Made by a program: the position numbers and the translations under genes
The notes under the pieces: generated by a model
Told to the model about the DNA's origin: nothing
What the model saw: only the letters and a program-made list of their open reading frames with translations
The model's database searches: none
Assembly (NCBI GenBank): GCA_018136815.1
Contig: CM030940.1
Location: 4,261,745-4,325,744, forward strand
Direction of reading: 5' to 3'
DNA length: 64,000 bases
DNA from: Isochrysis galbana
Taxonomy: Eukaryota; Haptophyta; Isochrysidales; Isochrysidaceae
Shown here: piece after piece, positions 41,508 to 50,610 of the stretch
Position numbering within the stretch: position 1 is the stretch's first letter
How the letters are laid out: each line of letters opens with the position of its first letter

Positions 41508-44500
41508 TTAGACGCCATGGAGCGCGCCGCCGCTCCCCACCTCTCCTTCGGGTCCCCCGCCGCGGGGACCCCCCCGGCACCCATGGAGCTGTCGCAGGCG
41601 AAGCGACCGCGTCCGCCCGCAGAGGCCGAGCAGGTGAGCGCGACCCCGGTCGCGCCGCACGGCCCGTGGCCCCGGCCACACCAGCCACTGCAGCCATGCT
41701 GGCCCTCCCCATGGAGGGTCACAAGCTGTAGAACACAGAGGACCAGCACCACACAAGACGAACAATACAGCCACCAGGCATGCCTTATGGCAGAGGCCTC
41801 TCCCACCCTAGGGACGGCCGCGCTGCCCCGGCAGCGCGGCCCGAGACCGGGTGGCCCTTATGGGCACAAATCCAAAACCAACAGCAGAACGCACAATGGC
41901 ACTGACCCCTCAACACCACAACACATGACCACACAGAAAGGAAGCTGCTTGGGTGCGTCTAGGGGCGCACATCACACTCCCCCGCCACACGCTCGATTGG
42001 ACCCACCCATGGCCTCACATACCCCGACCTCCCCTGCCACTCAGGAGCCGCCCTCAGATGAGGAGCAAGGCTACACTGAGTCGGACGCAACATACGAGCT
42101 GTCCTTTCACCAGGAGGGAGACTACACTTTCCAGGACGCCACCGTCTACGCCGCGATCGTAGAGCTCCTCTTGGAGCTCGAAGGAGTCGACCCGGAGCCT
42201 GACTTCTGGGCCCGGTCCATCCGCGGGCCATGGCATATCGCCGTGAACGAGGACTGCGCTCAGCAATTCAAAGAGCGTTATGGGGACAAACAACACCACC
42301 CTCCGCATCATCCAAACCGACATCCCAGTCCGCGTAAAAGTTGAAGCAATTGATGAGAAAATCAACAAGAAAGGCTCCACCTCTCGCAAAGCCCTCTACA
42401 ACGCCCTCCAAGACGTCGCGGCGCACCTAGTCGTCGAGGCAGACGGCCTGGCGCAAGCGGCCCAAATCAATCTCAGCGCGCTCATTATTGCGATCGAAAA
42501 GGTTGGGCTAACCTTTCTGAAAGGCAACCGAGAGCGCATGAAGCTCGAAGGCGGAGCAGGCACCTTTGTGTCCAAGGCGGCCTACTCGACCCGCTGGCAT
42601 CTTTACGTTTCGGCGGGCCAAGGCTCGTTTCTCGACGGAAACTTCCCTCGCAAGCTTCTACTACAGATAGAAGGCAAGACAGTCCCGGTGAATTACGCCA
42701 TTCGGGCGTGCAAGGAGATCAAAATGCCGGAGTCCATTCAATCCCCCCACAAGCTCATGGTCCACGGCAGCCTACGCGGATGCAAGGGCTGGCGACCGGA
42801 GGTGGTTAAGGGCCTCCTAAGCTCGATTCGCGTATGCGAATGCGAACAAGAAGCGGCGAAGCGCCGCGAGCGCAACGAGGCGCAAAGGCTCAACCCCCGC
42901 CCGAAATCGGCGCACGAGGCTCTTGGCAAGGGCCCCCCCAAGCAATGTGCGCGCTTCACCCAAGGCCTGTGCCTCAGGAACAAACGAGGCGTGCGATGCA
43001 ATCTCTCGCACGACGTGCCTGGCGCGTGGATCGACAACAAGTGCACAATCCGCTGCCACCTTCATCCACACAAGAAGATCCCGGGCGTCTGTTTAAACGG
43101 CCCGGCATGCCTTTTCCTCCACCCAGAGTGCGCGTTCGCCAACGCGATTGCGGCCACCAAACTTGCCGTCGCGAGAATAATGCCCCGGCGCCCTAGACTC
43201 ACATATGACTCCACCCTTGGTTACCCAGGTGAAGGACCTGTCCGCATCGCGACATACAACATTAACGGCACCAAGAACGGCAAGCTAGCCGCCGTGCTAT
43301 CGCAAGCGCGAAAGGCAAAAGTAGACATACTACTACTGCAAGAACTTCATGCATACGAGGACGGCTCGCACCTCCGGGCACATAGGACAGCCGCCATGTT
43401 GGGCTGGCTGTGGTTTGTTGCCCCAGGAGAGCTAGGAGACCCAGCTAGCGGTGTCGCGGTGGCAATCAGAGAAGCGGCCGAGCGAATAACTGCTAGAACG
43501 GAGTCCCTAGAAATCTTACTAGAAGGTAGATGCGTATCCATAACGCTAAACATAGATGAAACCCGATACCGAATAATATCGGTATACCTCAGTGCGCAAC
43601 CTGGACCCCGCGGAAGGCAGATAACCGAACTAGATAGAAAACTAGGCGCCTTAGACCCTATACCGACGGTAATAGGCGGAGACCTCAACTGCGTAGAAAA
43701 CAGCGCGCACGACTCCCAAAGAGTAGGGGAGGCACTATATGCCAACACGCACGGGGAAAAATGGAGAGCGCTGACTAAAGCGCACAAACTCCGAGACGCA
43801 CATCACACGCTACGCCTAGGGCCGAACGTTGGCTACACGAGAATGGCAGCCACCATCCACACAAGGATAGACCGCATATACCATAGCGAAGATATAGATG
43901 CTATCCAATGGCAGCAACACGGACCCTGCCCGGACCTATTTACGGGCAAAGCCGCGTCAGACCATTTACCGGTCCTAGCGCTCTTCGAGACCCCGGGATT
44001 CAAACCGGGGCGAAACTTCGACAAACCAATAGACCTAACGATAATCCGCGAGAAAGGCGCGATGAAAACGGTAGAACTGCTGTTGCGGACCGCCGATCGA
44101 AAGATAGAGGAAGGGGGCAACATAGAAATAATATGGGCCAACTCAAAAGAAAACATAGCAACATTCCTGAGGGAAGAAACAGCGATGAGAGCCAAGCCCA
44201 CCATCCAGTCAGTATTAGAATTGAAGGCCGCAAGGCTAAACATCCGACTTGCAAGGCAAGGACCAAATGAGAGGCTCACGGAGGAGTTGGCGAAAACACA
44301 TAAAGAGATAGCAGAAGAGAGAGGGCGGATCCCGCTTAAAGTTAAAGACATGCCGCTGTATCGGCAGCTCCGTCGGGAAGACCTACACTCTAAGGAGTTC
44401 TTCGCACAACTGAAGCCTCGCAGATGGAAGGCCAACGTGGCGGAGCTATACCGCACAAATAAATGGGATGCCCCAGTACACTTGGAACAAGACACCGTGA

Positions 44501-46490
44501 CATCGGACAAAGCGATCCGAAGAGAATTCCGCAAGTACTACGTATGGCTGTACTCCCCTAAAAAAGCACAGAGAGTACCTCAGCTGGAGACGACACTGTC
44601 GGATCGCCCGATAAGCGACCTAGACCGTCGCCGACTGGAAGGGCACATAGAAGTGGAAGAGACTATCCGAGCGATAAGAAGCATCGGACTGGGAAAAAGC
44701 GCGGGCCCGGATGGACTGCCGGCGGAAGTGTACAAAGCACACGAGAAGATAGCGGCTCCATTGCTAACTAGACTTTATAACCAAGCGCTGGTCACGGGAA
44801 CCCTAGCGTTTACTCTGAGAGAAGGCGACATAATACTACTCTATAAGAAAGGAGATGCGCGGGATCCACGAAACTATAGACCCATCACCCTGCTACAGAG
44901 CGACTACAAAATATTAGCCAAAATCCTAACTAGCAGACTCAGCAAAGTGATAGGGAAGATCATATCGGAAAACCAACTAGGATTCGTCCCAAGGAGACTC
45001 ATCAGCGAGGCCACGCACCTCCTCCAACTTACAAGAGCATATCTCGACGAGACCGGAGATCCGGGCCTGCTTCTAGCCCTGGACTGGGAGAAGGCGTTCG
45101 ACAGAGTGAGTTGGGAGTTCTACCACCTCGCCCTTAAACTCCTGAATTTCGGGAAGGACTTCCGGACATTGGCGGAGGCGCTCACGAGTGAAGACGCCCG
45201 GCCGGTACGAACCATCAAGACCAATGGCGGGAGAAGCTACCCGTTCACCGTGGGTAGCGGCATGCCGCAAGGCTGCCCGCTGTCACCGCTCACGTTTCTC
45301 CTAACCACGGAGGCACTCACCCGCGCTATCAACGGCGACGAAGACATCAGCGGCGTAAACCTAAACGGGTACAGCCTGAAGATAAGCCAATTCGCTGACG
45401 ACACGGCGCTGATAGCGCGCGATTATAGGAGCCTTCAGAAGTCCCTACAATGGGTGGAGCTACACGAGAAAGCGACGGGCGGCAAGACTAACGCCGACAA
45501 ATTCCAAGGACTGAGAATGGGATCCCAAAGGCTCCGTAAGCCCCCGTGGGATATGAGGAAATACAATTGGATAAATAACGACGAATACCTAACTATCTTA
45601 GGCGTCCCTCTGGGAGCGCCGGAATCGCTTAAACCCTTTTGGTTGAAATTAGCAGACAAGATCGACGCGAGAGCCGCTAAGCTAGCGCCGGCCACTAACT
45701 ATATGACGATATTCGGTAGGGCGTCAATCGTGAACTTCATAATATATGGTATACCAAGATACTGGCTACAAACCTTGGCCGCCCCCAAATGGTTTCACAC
45801 CCGGGTAAAGAAAGCGGCGGAGGCCGTCCTCTGGACAAGCCCGTACACCAATAGACAAAACAAATGGATAAAACACCCACACTACGCCGTGTCGCACGAT
45901 AAGAGTGCAACTAGAACACTAGGGCTGGGGATTCTAGATTGGCCGTCCCATGTAAAAGCACTCCAGGCTAAATGGATCTTGAACTACCTAAACGCGAGAA
46001 AGGCACTATGGAAACACGCGCTCGATGCTTGGTTCTGCCGAACCGGACTAGGGAGAGGAGCAGTCCTCTCCACGATCCCCACGAAAATATTGACGGGAAG
46101 TATCAGGGGAAACCCGGCGCTCCCAGTCTTCTGGAAGGAGGCGATTACTAACTTCAGGGAACTCGACATACAACCCTCCTTCCTTACACGGGAAGGCGCG
46201 CTATCGCAGCCAATATGGCACAATCCCCACATCCCGCCCCCAAAAGTGCGCGCCCCGTGGGCGCGCCTATGGGAAGCGTTGCACACCAACGTAATACATA
46301 ACGTATTCAAAGACGGCGCTTTTACAACGCCGTATAGCAAAAAAGAGTGTTCGGCATATCTCGAACACCTACCCGAAACGTTCATTCACGAGGGACGCTC
46401 GATACACAAAAAAGATTTTCTCGACTCGTGGGACGAGATAGTCGGCCACGCAACGCGTGTGATAGAGAGTTCGAAAGAGCGCCCGCCTTC
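41490..46490 (+). mobile_element. L1/Tx1-like LINE, near complete at 5' end, truncated at 3' end
   Basis: Begins with the palindrome CTAACT-TTAT-AGTTAG (41496-41511) directly before the ORF1 ATG. Codes for an ORF1-like N-terminal part, CCCH fingers, EEP endonuclease and reverse transcriptase. Compared with the LINE at 61653-64000, homology ends after the equivalent of FLDSWDEI (about 46440-46490). The last ~380 residues with the CCHC-type zinc motif and the T-tailed 3' UTR are missing. Confidence 0.85.
41517..42344 (+). CDS. LINE ORF1 / N-terminal part
   Basis: 275 codons starting MERAAAPHLSFGSPAAG, preceded by an in-frame TAG inside the hairpin, so this ATG is the first possible start. Pro/Thr/Arg-rich to about residue 175, then a folded-looking segment (ATYELSFHQEGDYTFQ, AAIVELLLELEGV, RSIRGPWHIAVNEDCAQQFK) that stops at the overlap with ORF2. 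The fold seems to continue in the ORF2 frame (NTTLRIIQTDIPVRVKVEAID), which is +1 relative to this one. Either a +1 frameshift joins the two or a recent indel split one ORF. Confidence 0.6.
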   Translation: MERAAAPHLSFGSPAAGTPPAPMELSQAKRPRPPAEAEQVSATPVAPHGPWPRPHQPLQPCWPSPWRVTSCRTQRTSTTQDEQYSHQACLMAEASPTLGTAALPRQRGPRPGGPYGHKSKTNSRTHNGTDPSTPQHMTTQKGSCLGASRGAHHTPPPHARLDPPMASHTPTSPATQEPPSDEEQGYTESDATYELSFHQEGDYTFQDATVYAAIVELLLELEGVDPEPDFWARSIRGPWHIAVNEDCAQQFKERYGDKQHHPPHHPNRHPSPRKS

Positions 46491-46782
46491 AGCCACTGAA
46501 GCACGTCGTAGCTCTCTACTCTCTACGCCGCGGCGAGCAGAACAGCCCAAGATCTTGCCAGAGCGCCTCACAACGCATCTGGCGGGAACCCACCACCACC
46601 ACCCAAAGCAGAAATCATCTTCTGTCTTCTGTCGCTGGGTGGTGGGCTTGGCAGGTGGCAGGGCCGGTAATGGGAAGCTCGCAACCCATACTGCCAAGAA
46701 GGACGCGCGACGAAAGCGCTCCTGGCACGCGGAGCTCGTGCAGCCAAGGCACACTCCAAGGTCTTGGCAATACTTGACATGA
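42280..46782 (+). CDS. LINE ORF2: CCCH fingers, EEP endonuclease, reverse transcriptase
   Basis: 1,500 codons open. Order: N-terminal part of unknown fold (to about residue 215); CCCH finger 1 (CARFTQGLCLRNKRGVRCNLSH, read as C-x7-C-x8-C-x3-H) and finger 2 (C-x11-C-x5-C-x3-H), about 222-290; EEP endonuclease about 315-570 with ATYNING, LLLQEL, GGDLNCVEN, HTRIDRIY and SDHLPV, all catalytic positions kept; RT about 795-1090 with GKSAGPDGLPAE, YRPITLL, ALDWEKAFDRV, GMPQGCPLSPL and QFADDTALI; thumb and connection to about 1400. The last ~100 residues (from about 46490) are host sequence read through after 3' truncation (HHHHPKQKSSS). Endonuclease-directed target-primed insertion is the expected mechanism. 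The frame is undamaged, so the source family was recently active. Confidence 0.92.
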   Translation: MGTNNTTLRIIQTDIPVRVKVEAIDEKINKKGSTSRKALYNALQDVAAHLVVEADGLAQAAQINLSALIIAIEKVGLTFLKGNRERMKLEGGAGTFVSKAAYSTRWHLYVSAGQGSFLDGNFPRKLLLQIEGKTVPVNYAIRACKEIKMPESIQSPHKLMVHGSLRGCKGWRPEVVKGLLSSIRVCECEQEAAKRRERNEAQRLNPRPKSAHEALGKGPPKQCARFTQGLCLRNKRGVRCNLSHDVPGAWIDNKCTIRCHLHPHKKIPGVCLNGPACLFLHPECAFANAIAATKLAVARIMPRRPRLTYDSTLGYPGEGPVRIATYNINGTKNGKLAAVLSQARKAKVDILLLQELHAYEDGSHLRAHRTAAMLGWLWFVAPGELGDPASGVAVAIREAAERITARTESLEILLEGRCVSITLNIDETRYRIISVYLSAQPGPRGRQITELDRKLGALDPIPTVIGGDLNCVENSAHDSQRVGEALYANTHGEKWRALTKAHKLRDAHHTLRLGPNVGYTRMAATIHTRIDRIYHSEDIDAIQWQQHGPCPDLFTGKAASDHLPVLALFETPGFKPGRNFDKPIDLTIIREKGAMKTVELLLRTADRKIEEGGNIEIIWANSKENIATFLREETAMRAKPTIQSVLELKAARLNIRLARQGPNERLTEELAKTHKEIAEERGRIPLKVKDMPLYRQLRREDLHSKEFFAQLKPRRWKANVAELYRTNKWDAPVHLEQDTVTSDKAIRREFRKYYVWLYSPKKAQRVPQLETTLSDRPISDLDRRRLEGHIEVEETIRAIRSIGLGKSAGPDGLPAEVYKAHEKIAAPLLTRLYNQALVTGTLAFTLREGDIILLYKKGDARDPRNYRPITLLQSDYKILAKILTSRLSKVIGKIISENQLGFVPRRLISEATHLLQLTRAYLDETGDPGLLLALDWEKAFDRVSWEFYHLALKLLNFGKDFRTLAEALTSEDARPVRTIKTNGGRSYPFTVGSGMPQGCPLSPLTFLLTTEALTRAINGDEDISGVNLNGYSLKISQFADDTALIARDYRSLQKSLQWVELHEKATGGKTNADKFQGLRMGSQRLRKPPWDMRKYNWINNDEYLTILGVPLGAPESLKPFWLKLADKIDARAAKLAPATNYMTIFGRASIVNFIIYGIPRYWLQTLAAPKWFHTRVKKAAEAVLWTSPYTNRQNKWIKHPHYAVSHDKSATRTLGLGILDWPSHVKALQAKWILNYLNARKALWKHALDAWFCRTGLGRGAVLSTIPTKILTGSIRGNPALPVFWKEAITNFRELDIQPSFLTREGALSQPIWHNPHIPPPKVRAPWARLWEALHTNVIHNVFKDGAFTTPYSKKECSAYLEHLPETFIHEGRSIHKKDFLDSWDEIVGHATRVIESSKERPPSATEARRSSLLSTPRRAEQPKILPERLTTHLAGTHHHHPKQKSSSVFCRWVVGLAGGRAGNGKLATHTAKKDARRKRSWHAELVQPRHTPRSWQYLT

Positions 46783-47617
46783 AGTCAAGGAGAGCCATAA
46801 ACCAATTCATCTTTCCCTCCCACACATGCTTAGCTCTGCCAGGGCAATGGCAGCTTATTCCTCAATCTCACGCTCACGTTGTGCAATATGCAACGCACTG
46901 CCAATCTGAGCTTTTGACAGGCCTCTACCGCCTCTAACTGGACTGGATGAAGTCGGCATCATTTCTCAATGACTAGTCCAGCTAGATGTATTGTAGAACA
47001 GCTGCTTGCAATGGCAATCCCTCGAGATGAGCGATTACTAGCCGCTTTTTGGACTCGGAGATTGCTATGCGCGAAAAACAAGCGCTTGCGAGCAACAACC
47101 GCGTGGCAACTCATACCAACACAAGTCTGAGTCGGAAATGCATATTTCCACCAGATCCAGCCAGCCATACCACCAAGGGCAGTCTGACGTTGTCGGTGGA
47201 GGGCGCCGCGCGGTGGGAGCATTTGGGTTCAATTGGAAACATCCATTGAGGCATCTTCCTGTGCGAAGCCAGTCACCATGAGCTCAGTCTAGAGATCTCG
47301 TGTATCACTACCTGCCATTGTCCGCCATTCCAAGTGTAAAAGATATGCCTACGTGGTGTCGCAAGGTCCAGTGCGTCGAGGAGACCTGTAGGCCTCCTTC
47401 CTTACCGAACCCTGGCACAAGGAGTCATCAAGCGAGTGGCATGCCGCAGAAAAAGGAATCATGGCAACAGCCCGTCATCGGTAACTTGCCAGCCCGCCTA
47501 GTCTCCGTAGAGAGACCTACCAGTCACACGTTGAACTCTCCATAAATTAGAAGGCCTCTCGCGCCAAAGGAGCCAAGGTTGAAGTGGCCTTGTAAGGCTG
47601 CTCCTATGTGGATCCCC
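46491..47617. other. Spacer
   Basis: No gene recognised. Short frames occur on both strands (for example 46568-46825 minus), but none has a family motif. Confidence 0.4.
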
Positions 47618-48559
47618 TCATTTCCCAAACGAAATATTATATGAGCCGGTCGTCGGGTCCTTCTCTGCCTTGAAATTGTCGAGCGACATGCCGAATCGCC
47701 CCAAGATGGAGTTACCCAAGTCCTTCAATTTTCCTGCAAGGATGACGAGATGGTCGGAGCAGGGGCGCTCTAGACGGATTCGGTAGAAGGGCAGGGGCGA
47801 AAGGGCCGGGCCTCAAGGGAAAGAGTACGGGTGCACCACATGGAACCTTGCTCGTCCGGACAGCCGCCATCACAGCTTCTAGAGCAGTGTGAATGGGGGT
47901 GGGCGAATGCTCAACGACGAGGAACGGTGCAGTTGTGCATAGCGAGGGTCTCATGGCACAGGCCGTGGGCACGCACCCAGCATCTCCTCCTTTTGCGCCT
48001 CAAGCTTGGCATTGGCAGCCGCTTCGAGACGCGGTATTGCCGCAGAGGCCTCGCGCGCCTCCTTGGAATTCGGCGCGACCTCGACGACCTTGCGCATGTC
48101 TTCCAGCGCGATGTCGGGTTCGTCCTGTGCCTCACGCGCCTTGGCGCGGCGCATCAGCACCTTGACGTAATTCGGCCGCAGCTCGAGCGCGGCGTCGCAA
48201 TCGGCAACGGCGTCGCTGTGCATGCCCATATGCGCATAGCACGCAGCGCGATTGCCGTAGAAAACGGCAAGCTCCTCGCAGCGCGAGTCGACTGACGCGA
48301 TTGCGTCCGAGTAGTATTCAAGAGCCTCGACGAACTGCCCTTCACGGAAAGCGGCATTGCCCTCCTCCTTGTAGGAGTTGGCGACACGGAGCGCAGCGGC
48401 GGCAGCAAAGCGGCCAGGCTCAAAGGGGCCCATTCCGGCGGCCGCCTCCGCGAACGAGCGGCCGATCTGCCCACCCGACGAAGACGAGCAGCCTGGTTCA
48501 GTCGGATGCGGTGGAGCCGCGGGAGTAGAGGGAGGAGGCAGCTCCTCGATCACCACCAT
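47618..48559 (-). CDS. TTC1: TTC1-like tetratricopeptide-repeat co-chaperone
   Basis: Two exons, 48559-47977 and 47733-47618 (intron 243 bp, donor GTGCGT, acceptor GCAG), 232 residues. TTC1 proteins link Hsp70/Hsp90 to clients. After a ~60-residue Pro/Ser-rich N-terminus three TPRs follow: ANSYKEEGNAAFREGQFVEA, ELAVFYGNRAACYAHMGMHS and VKVLMRRAKAREAQDEPDIA. Then comes the TTC1 linker KLEAQKEEMLGKLKDLGNSI, and the C-terminal motif GRFGMSLDNFKAEKDPTTGS ending YNISFGK. This C-terminus is specific to TTC1 and separates it from other TPR co-chaperones. The intron splits the glycine codon in EEMLG. Total length is somewhat shorter than animal TTC1 because the acidic N-terminus is reduced. Confidence 0.93.
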
Positions 48560-49057
48560 GGAGAGGGAACGGGTGGTCGGGGAGAGGGGAAAGGGGGGAG
48601 GGGGTTGCTGGCGCTCGAGGGGAACGGCGAGAGAAGGAGAGGGCGGTGCGCGGGCGGCGACGGAACGAGGGACGGGCGAGGGGACGAGCAGAGGGAGAAG
48701 GGTAGAGGCGGTGAGGGGAGAGGGGGAAAGAGGGGAGGGTGGGGTGGGGGAGGTCGAGGGCGGCGGGCGCGCTGCTCGTAGGGGGTCTTCTGGACGCGCG
48801 CGGGGGGAGAAGGGGGAGGGGGGAGGGGGGAGGGGGGGGGGGGAGAGGGGGAAGGGAGAAGTGGGAAGGAAGGCCGGGGGGGGGGCGGGGGGCGGGGGGG
48901 GGGGGGGATCCGTGCCGAAAATAGCGCATAGAGGCCGTTGGTGTGGGGTGTGGGGTGGGGTGCGAGGGGGGGTCTTGGCGCCGCCCGCTCACAGTAGCCT
49001 CACAGCTGTGAAGTTCTCCATTGCGACCAAGACCAAGAAAAAGACCTCCCGACCTCC
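48560..49057. repeat. G-rich tract upstream of TTC1
   Basis: 48570-48910 is G/GA-rich (pyrimidine-rich on the TTC1 sense strand), with long G-runs at 48810-48910. No gene. Confidence 0.6.
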
Positions 49058-49240
49058 CCCTTGGGCCCCCACAACAAAACGTGACCAAAAATATTGACGA
49101 AAGATGAAAGACGAAAGACGCTAAAGTCTAAAGTCGGAAAGGGAAAGGGCTTAAAGAGCTCAACTTCAAATCGAGACCGGGCGACCGGGCGCGGCACATG
49201 CTCGTTTTCGACGATCCATCCATATGCGGGGCTAGCTAGG
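49058..49240. repeat. Dispersed repeat family D, copy 2 (5' truncated)
   Basis: Starts TTGGGCCCCCACAACAAAAC, includes GACGAAAGACGCTAAAGTC and TTTTCGACGATCCATCC; lacks the AGGGCGGTCAAACAG terminus of the other copies. Confidence 0.65.
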
Positions 49241-49254
49241 AGCATCGCTCCCCC

Positions 49255-49512
49255 CCCCAGCGTACGCATTTTGTATTTTGTGTTTTTTCTCCGTCCGTCC
49301 CCCCGCCCCCCTAGGCCCCAGGGTACACACATTTTTTGCTGTATATTGTGTTTTTTCTCCGTCCATCCCCCCCGACCCCCCCCAGCGTACATACATACAC
49401 ATTTTGTATTTTGTATTTTGTGTTTTTTCTCCGTCCACCCCCCCCCCCCACGCCCACGCGTACACATTTTGTATTTTGTAGTGTTTTTTCTCCGTCCGTC
49501 CCCCCCCCCCCA
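49255..49512. repeat. Minisatellite 1, units of ~55-65 bp (CAGCGTACACATTTTGTATT ... TTTTTTCTCCGTCC)
   Basis: Four units, each with ACACATTTTGTATTTTGTG, TTTTTTCTCCGTCCGTC and a C-run. The same unit recurs at 50108-50240. Confidence 0.8.
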
Positions 49513-49714
49513 GTGACCAGTGAACGCTGCCGTCCGCTACTTGTCGCCCCTTGTCCCTTGTTCACGTTTCCGTATGTCGTATGTGCGCTTTCTATGGGTA
49601 TCTGGATGGAGCCTGGAGCCTGGCGTGGCCTAGACTAAATTCTAAATTATTGTACTAGGGCTGTTTTTGCCGCTCCACCCTTAGTAGAAACAAGGAGGCG
49701 AAAGGGGAAAGGGG

Positions 49715-49964
<250 letters not shown>

Positions 49965-50107
49965 GGGGCGAGGCTAGCGGCGCGTGGCGGCGAACAGGAG
50001 CGCGAAAAGGGCGTCGTCGGGGGGGGCTGCCTTTTCTTTTCTCCGGTCTTCGCGCGCGCCGCTGCTCCGTTGGCGTTCACCTGCTTAAACTAAAGAAGCT
50101 CACTGTC

Positions 50108-50240
50108 CAGGTACACATTTTGTATTCTTTTTTTTTCTCCGTCCGTCCCCCCCCCCCCCACTCCCCCCCCCCCCAGCGTACACATTTTGTATTTTATTTT
50201 TTTTTCGCCCCCCCCCAGCGCACACATTTTGTTTTTCCCT
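50108..50240. repeat. Minisatellite 2, same unit as 49255-49512
   Basis: Three diverged units: TACACATTTTGTATTCTTTT, AGCGTACACATTTTGTATTT and AGCGCACACATTTTG, each followed by CCGTCC/CGCC and C-runs. Confidence 0.75.
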
Positions 50241-50610
50241 CCGCCCCGCCCCCGCCCCCCCCCCCCCCCCGCCCCCCCCTCTCGTTTCTTCTTCTCCCCC
50301 TCTCTCTCTTTTCCCCAACGCACCCGGCGGCCGATCGGCGTCCACGCAGCGCCCTCGCCCCCACTCGTGAGACCCCCCGATTTATTACCTAATACGGACG
50401 TTTTGTGCTGCCACTTCTTCCAGAATCCGAGTGCGAGGCGGCGACTGCTCTCCTCGTGTGCAAGGTAGGGAGGGGGAAGTGGAGGGCGCAGAGGAAAGGA
50501 AAAGAGAGGGAGGGAGGAAAAAAATGGGAGGGAGGGAGCTGCGGAGAAGAGAGAGAGAGAGAGAGAGAGAGTAGCGAGGGGGGGGGGGAGAGAGAGAGAG
50601 GGAGGGAGAG
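50241..50610. other. GA-rich upstream region of DAW1
   Basis: C-rich until 50290, then GA-rich (50460-50610) up to the ATG at 50611. No separate gene. Confidence 0.5.
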
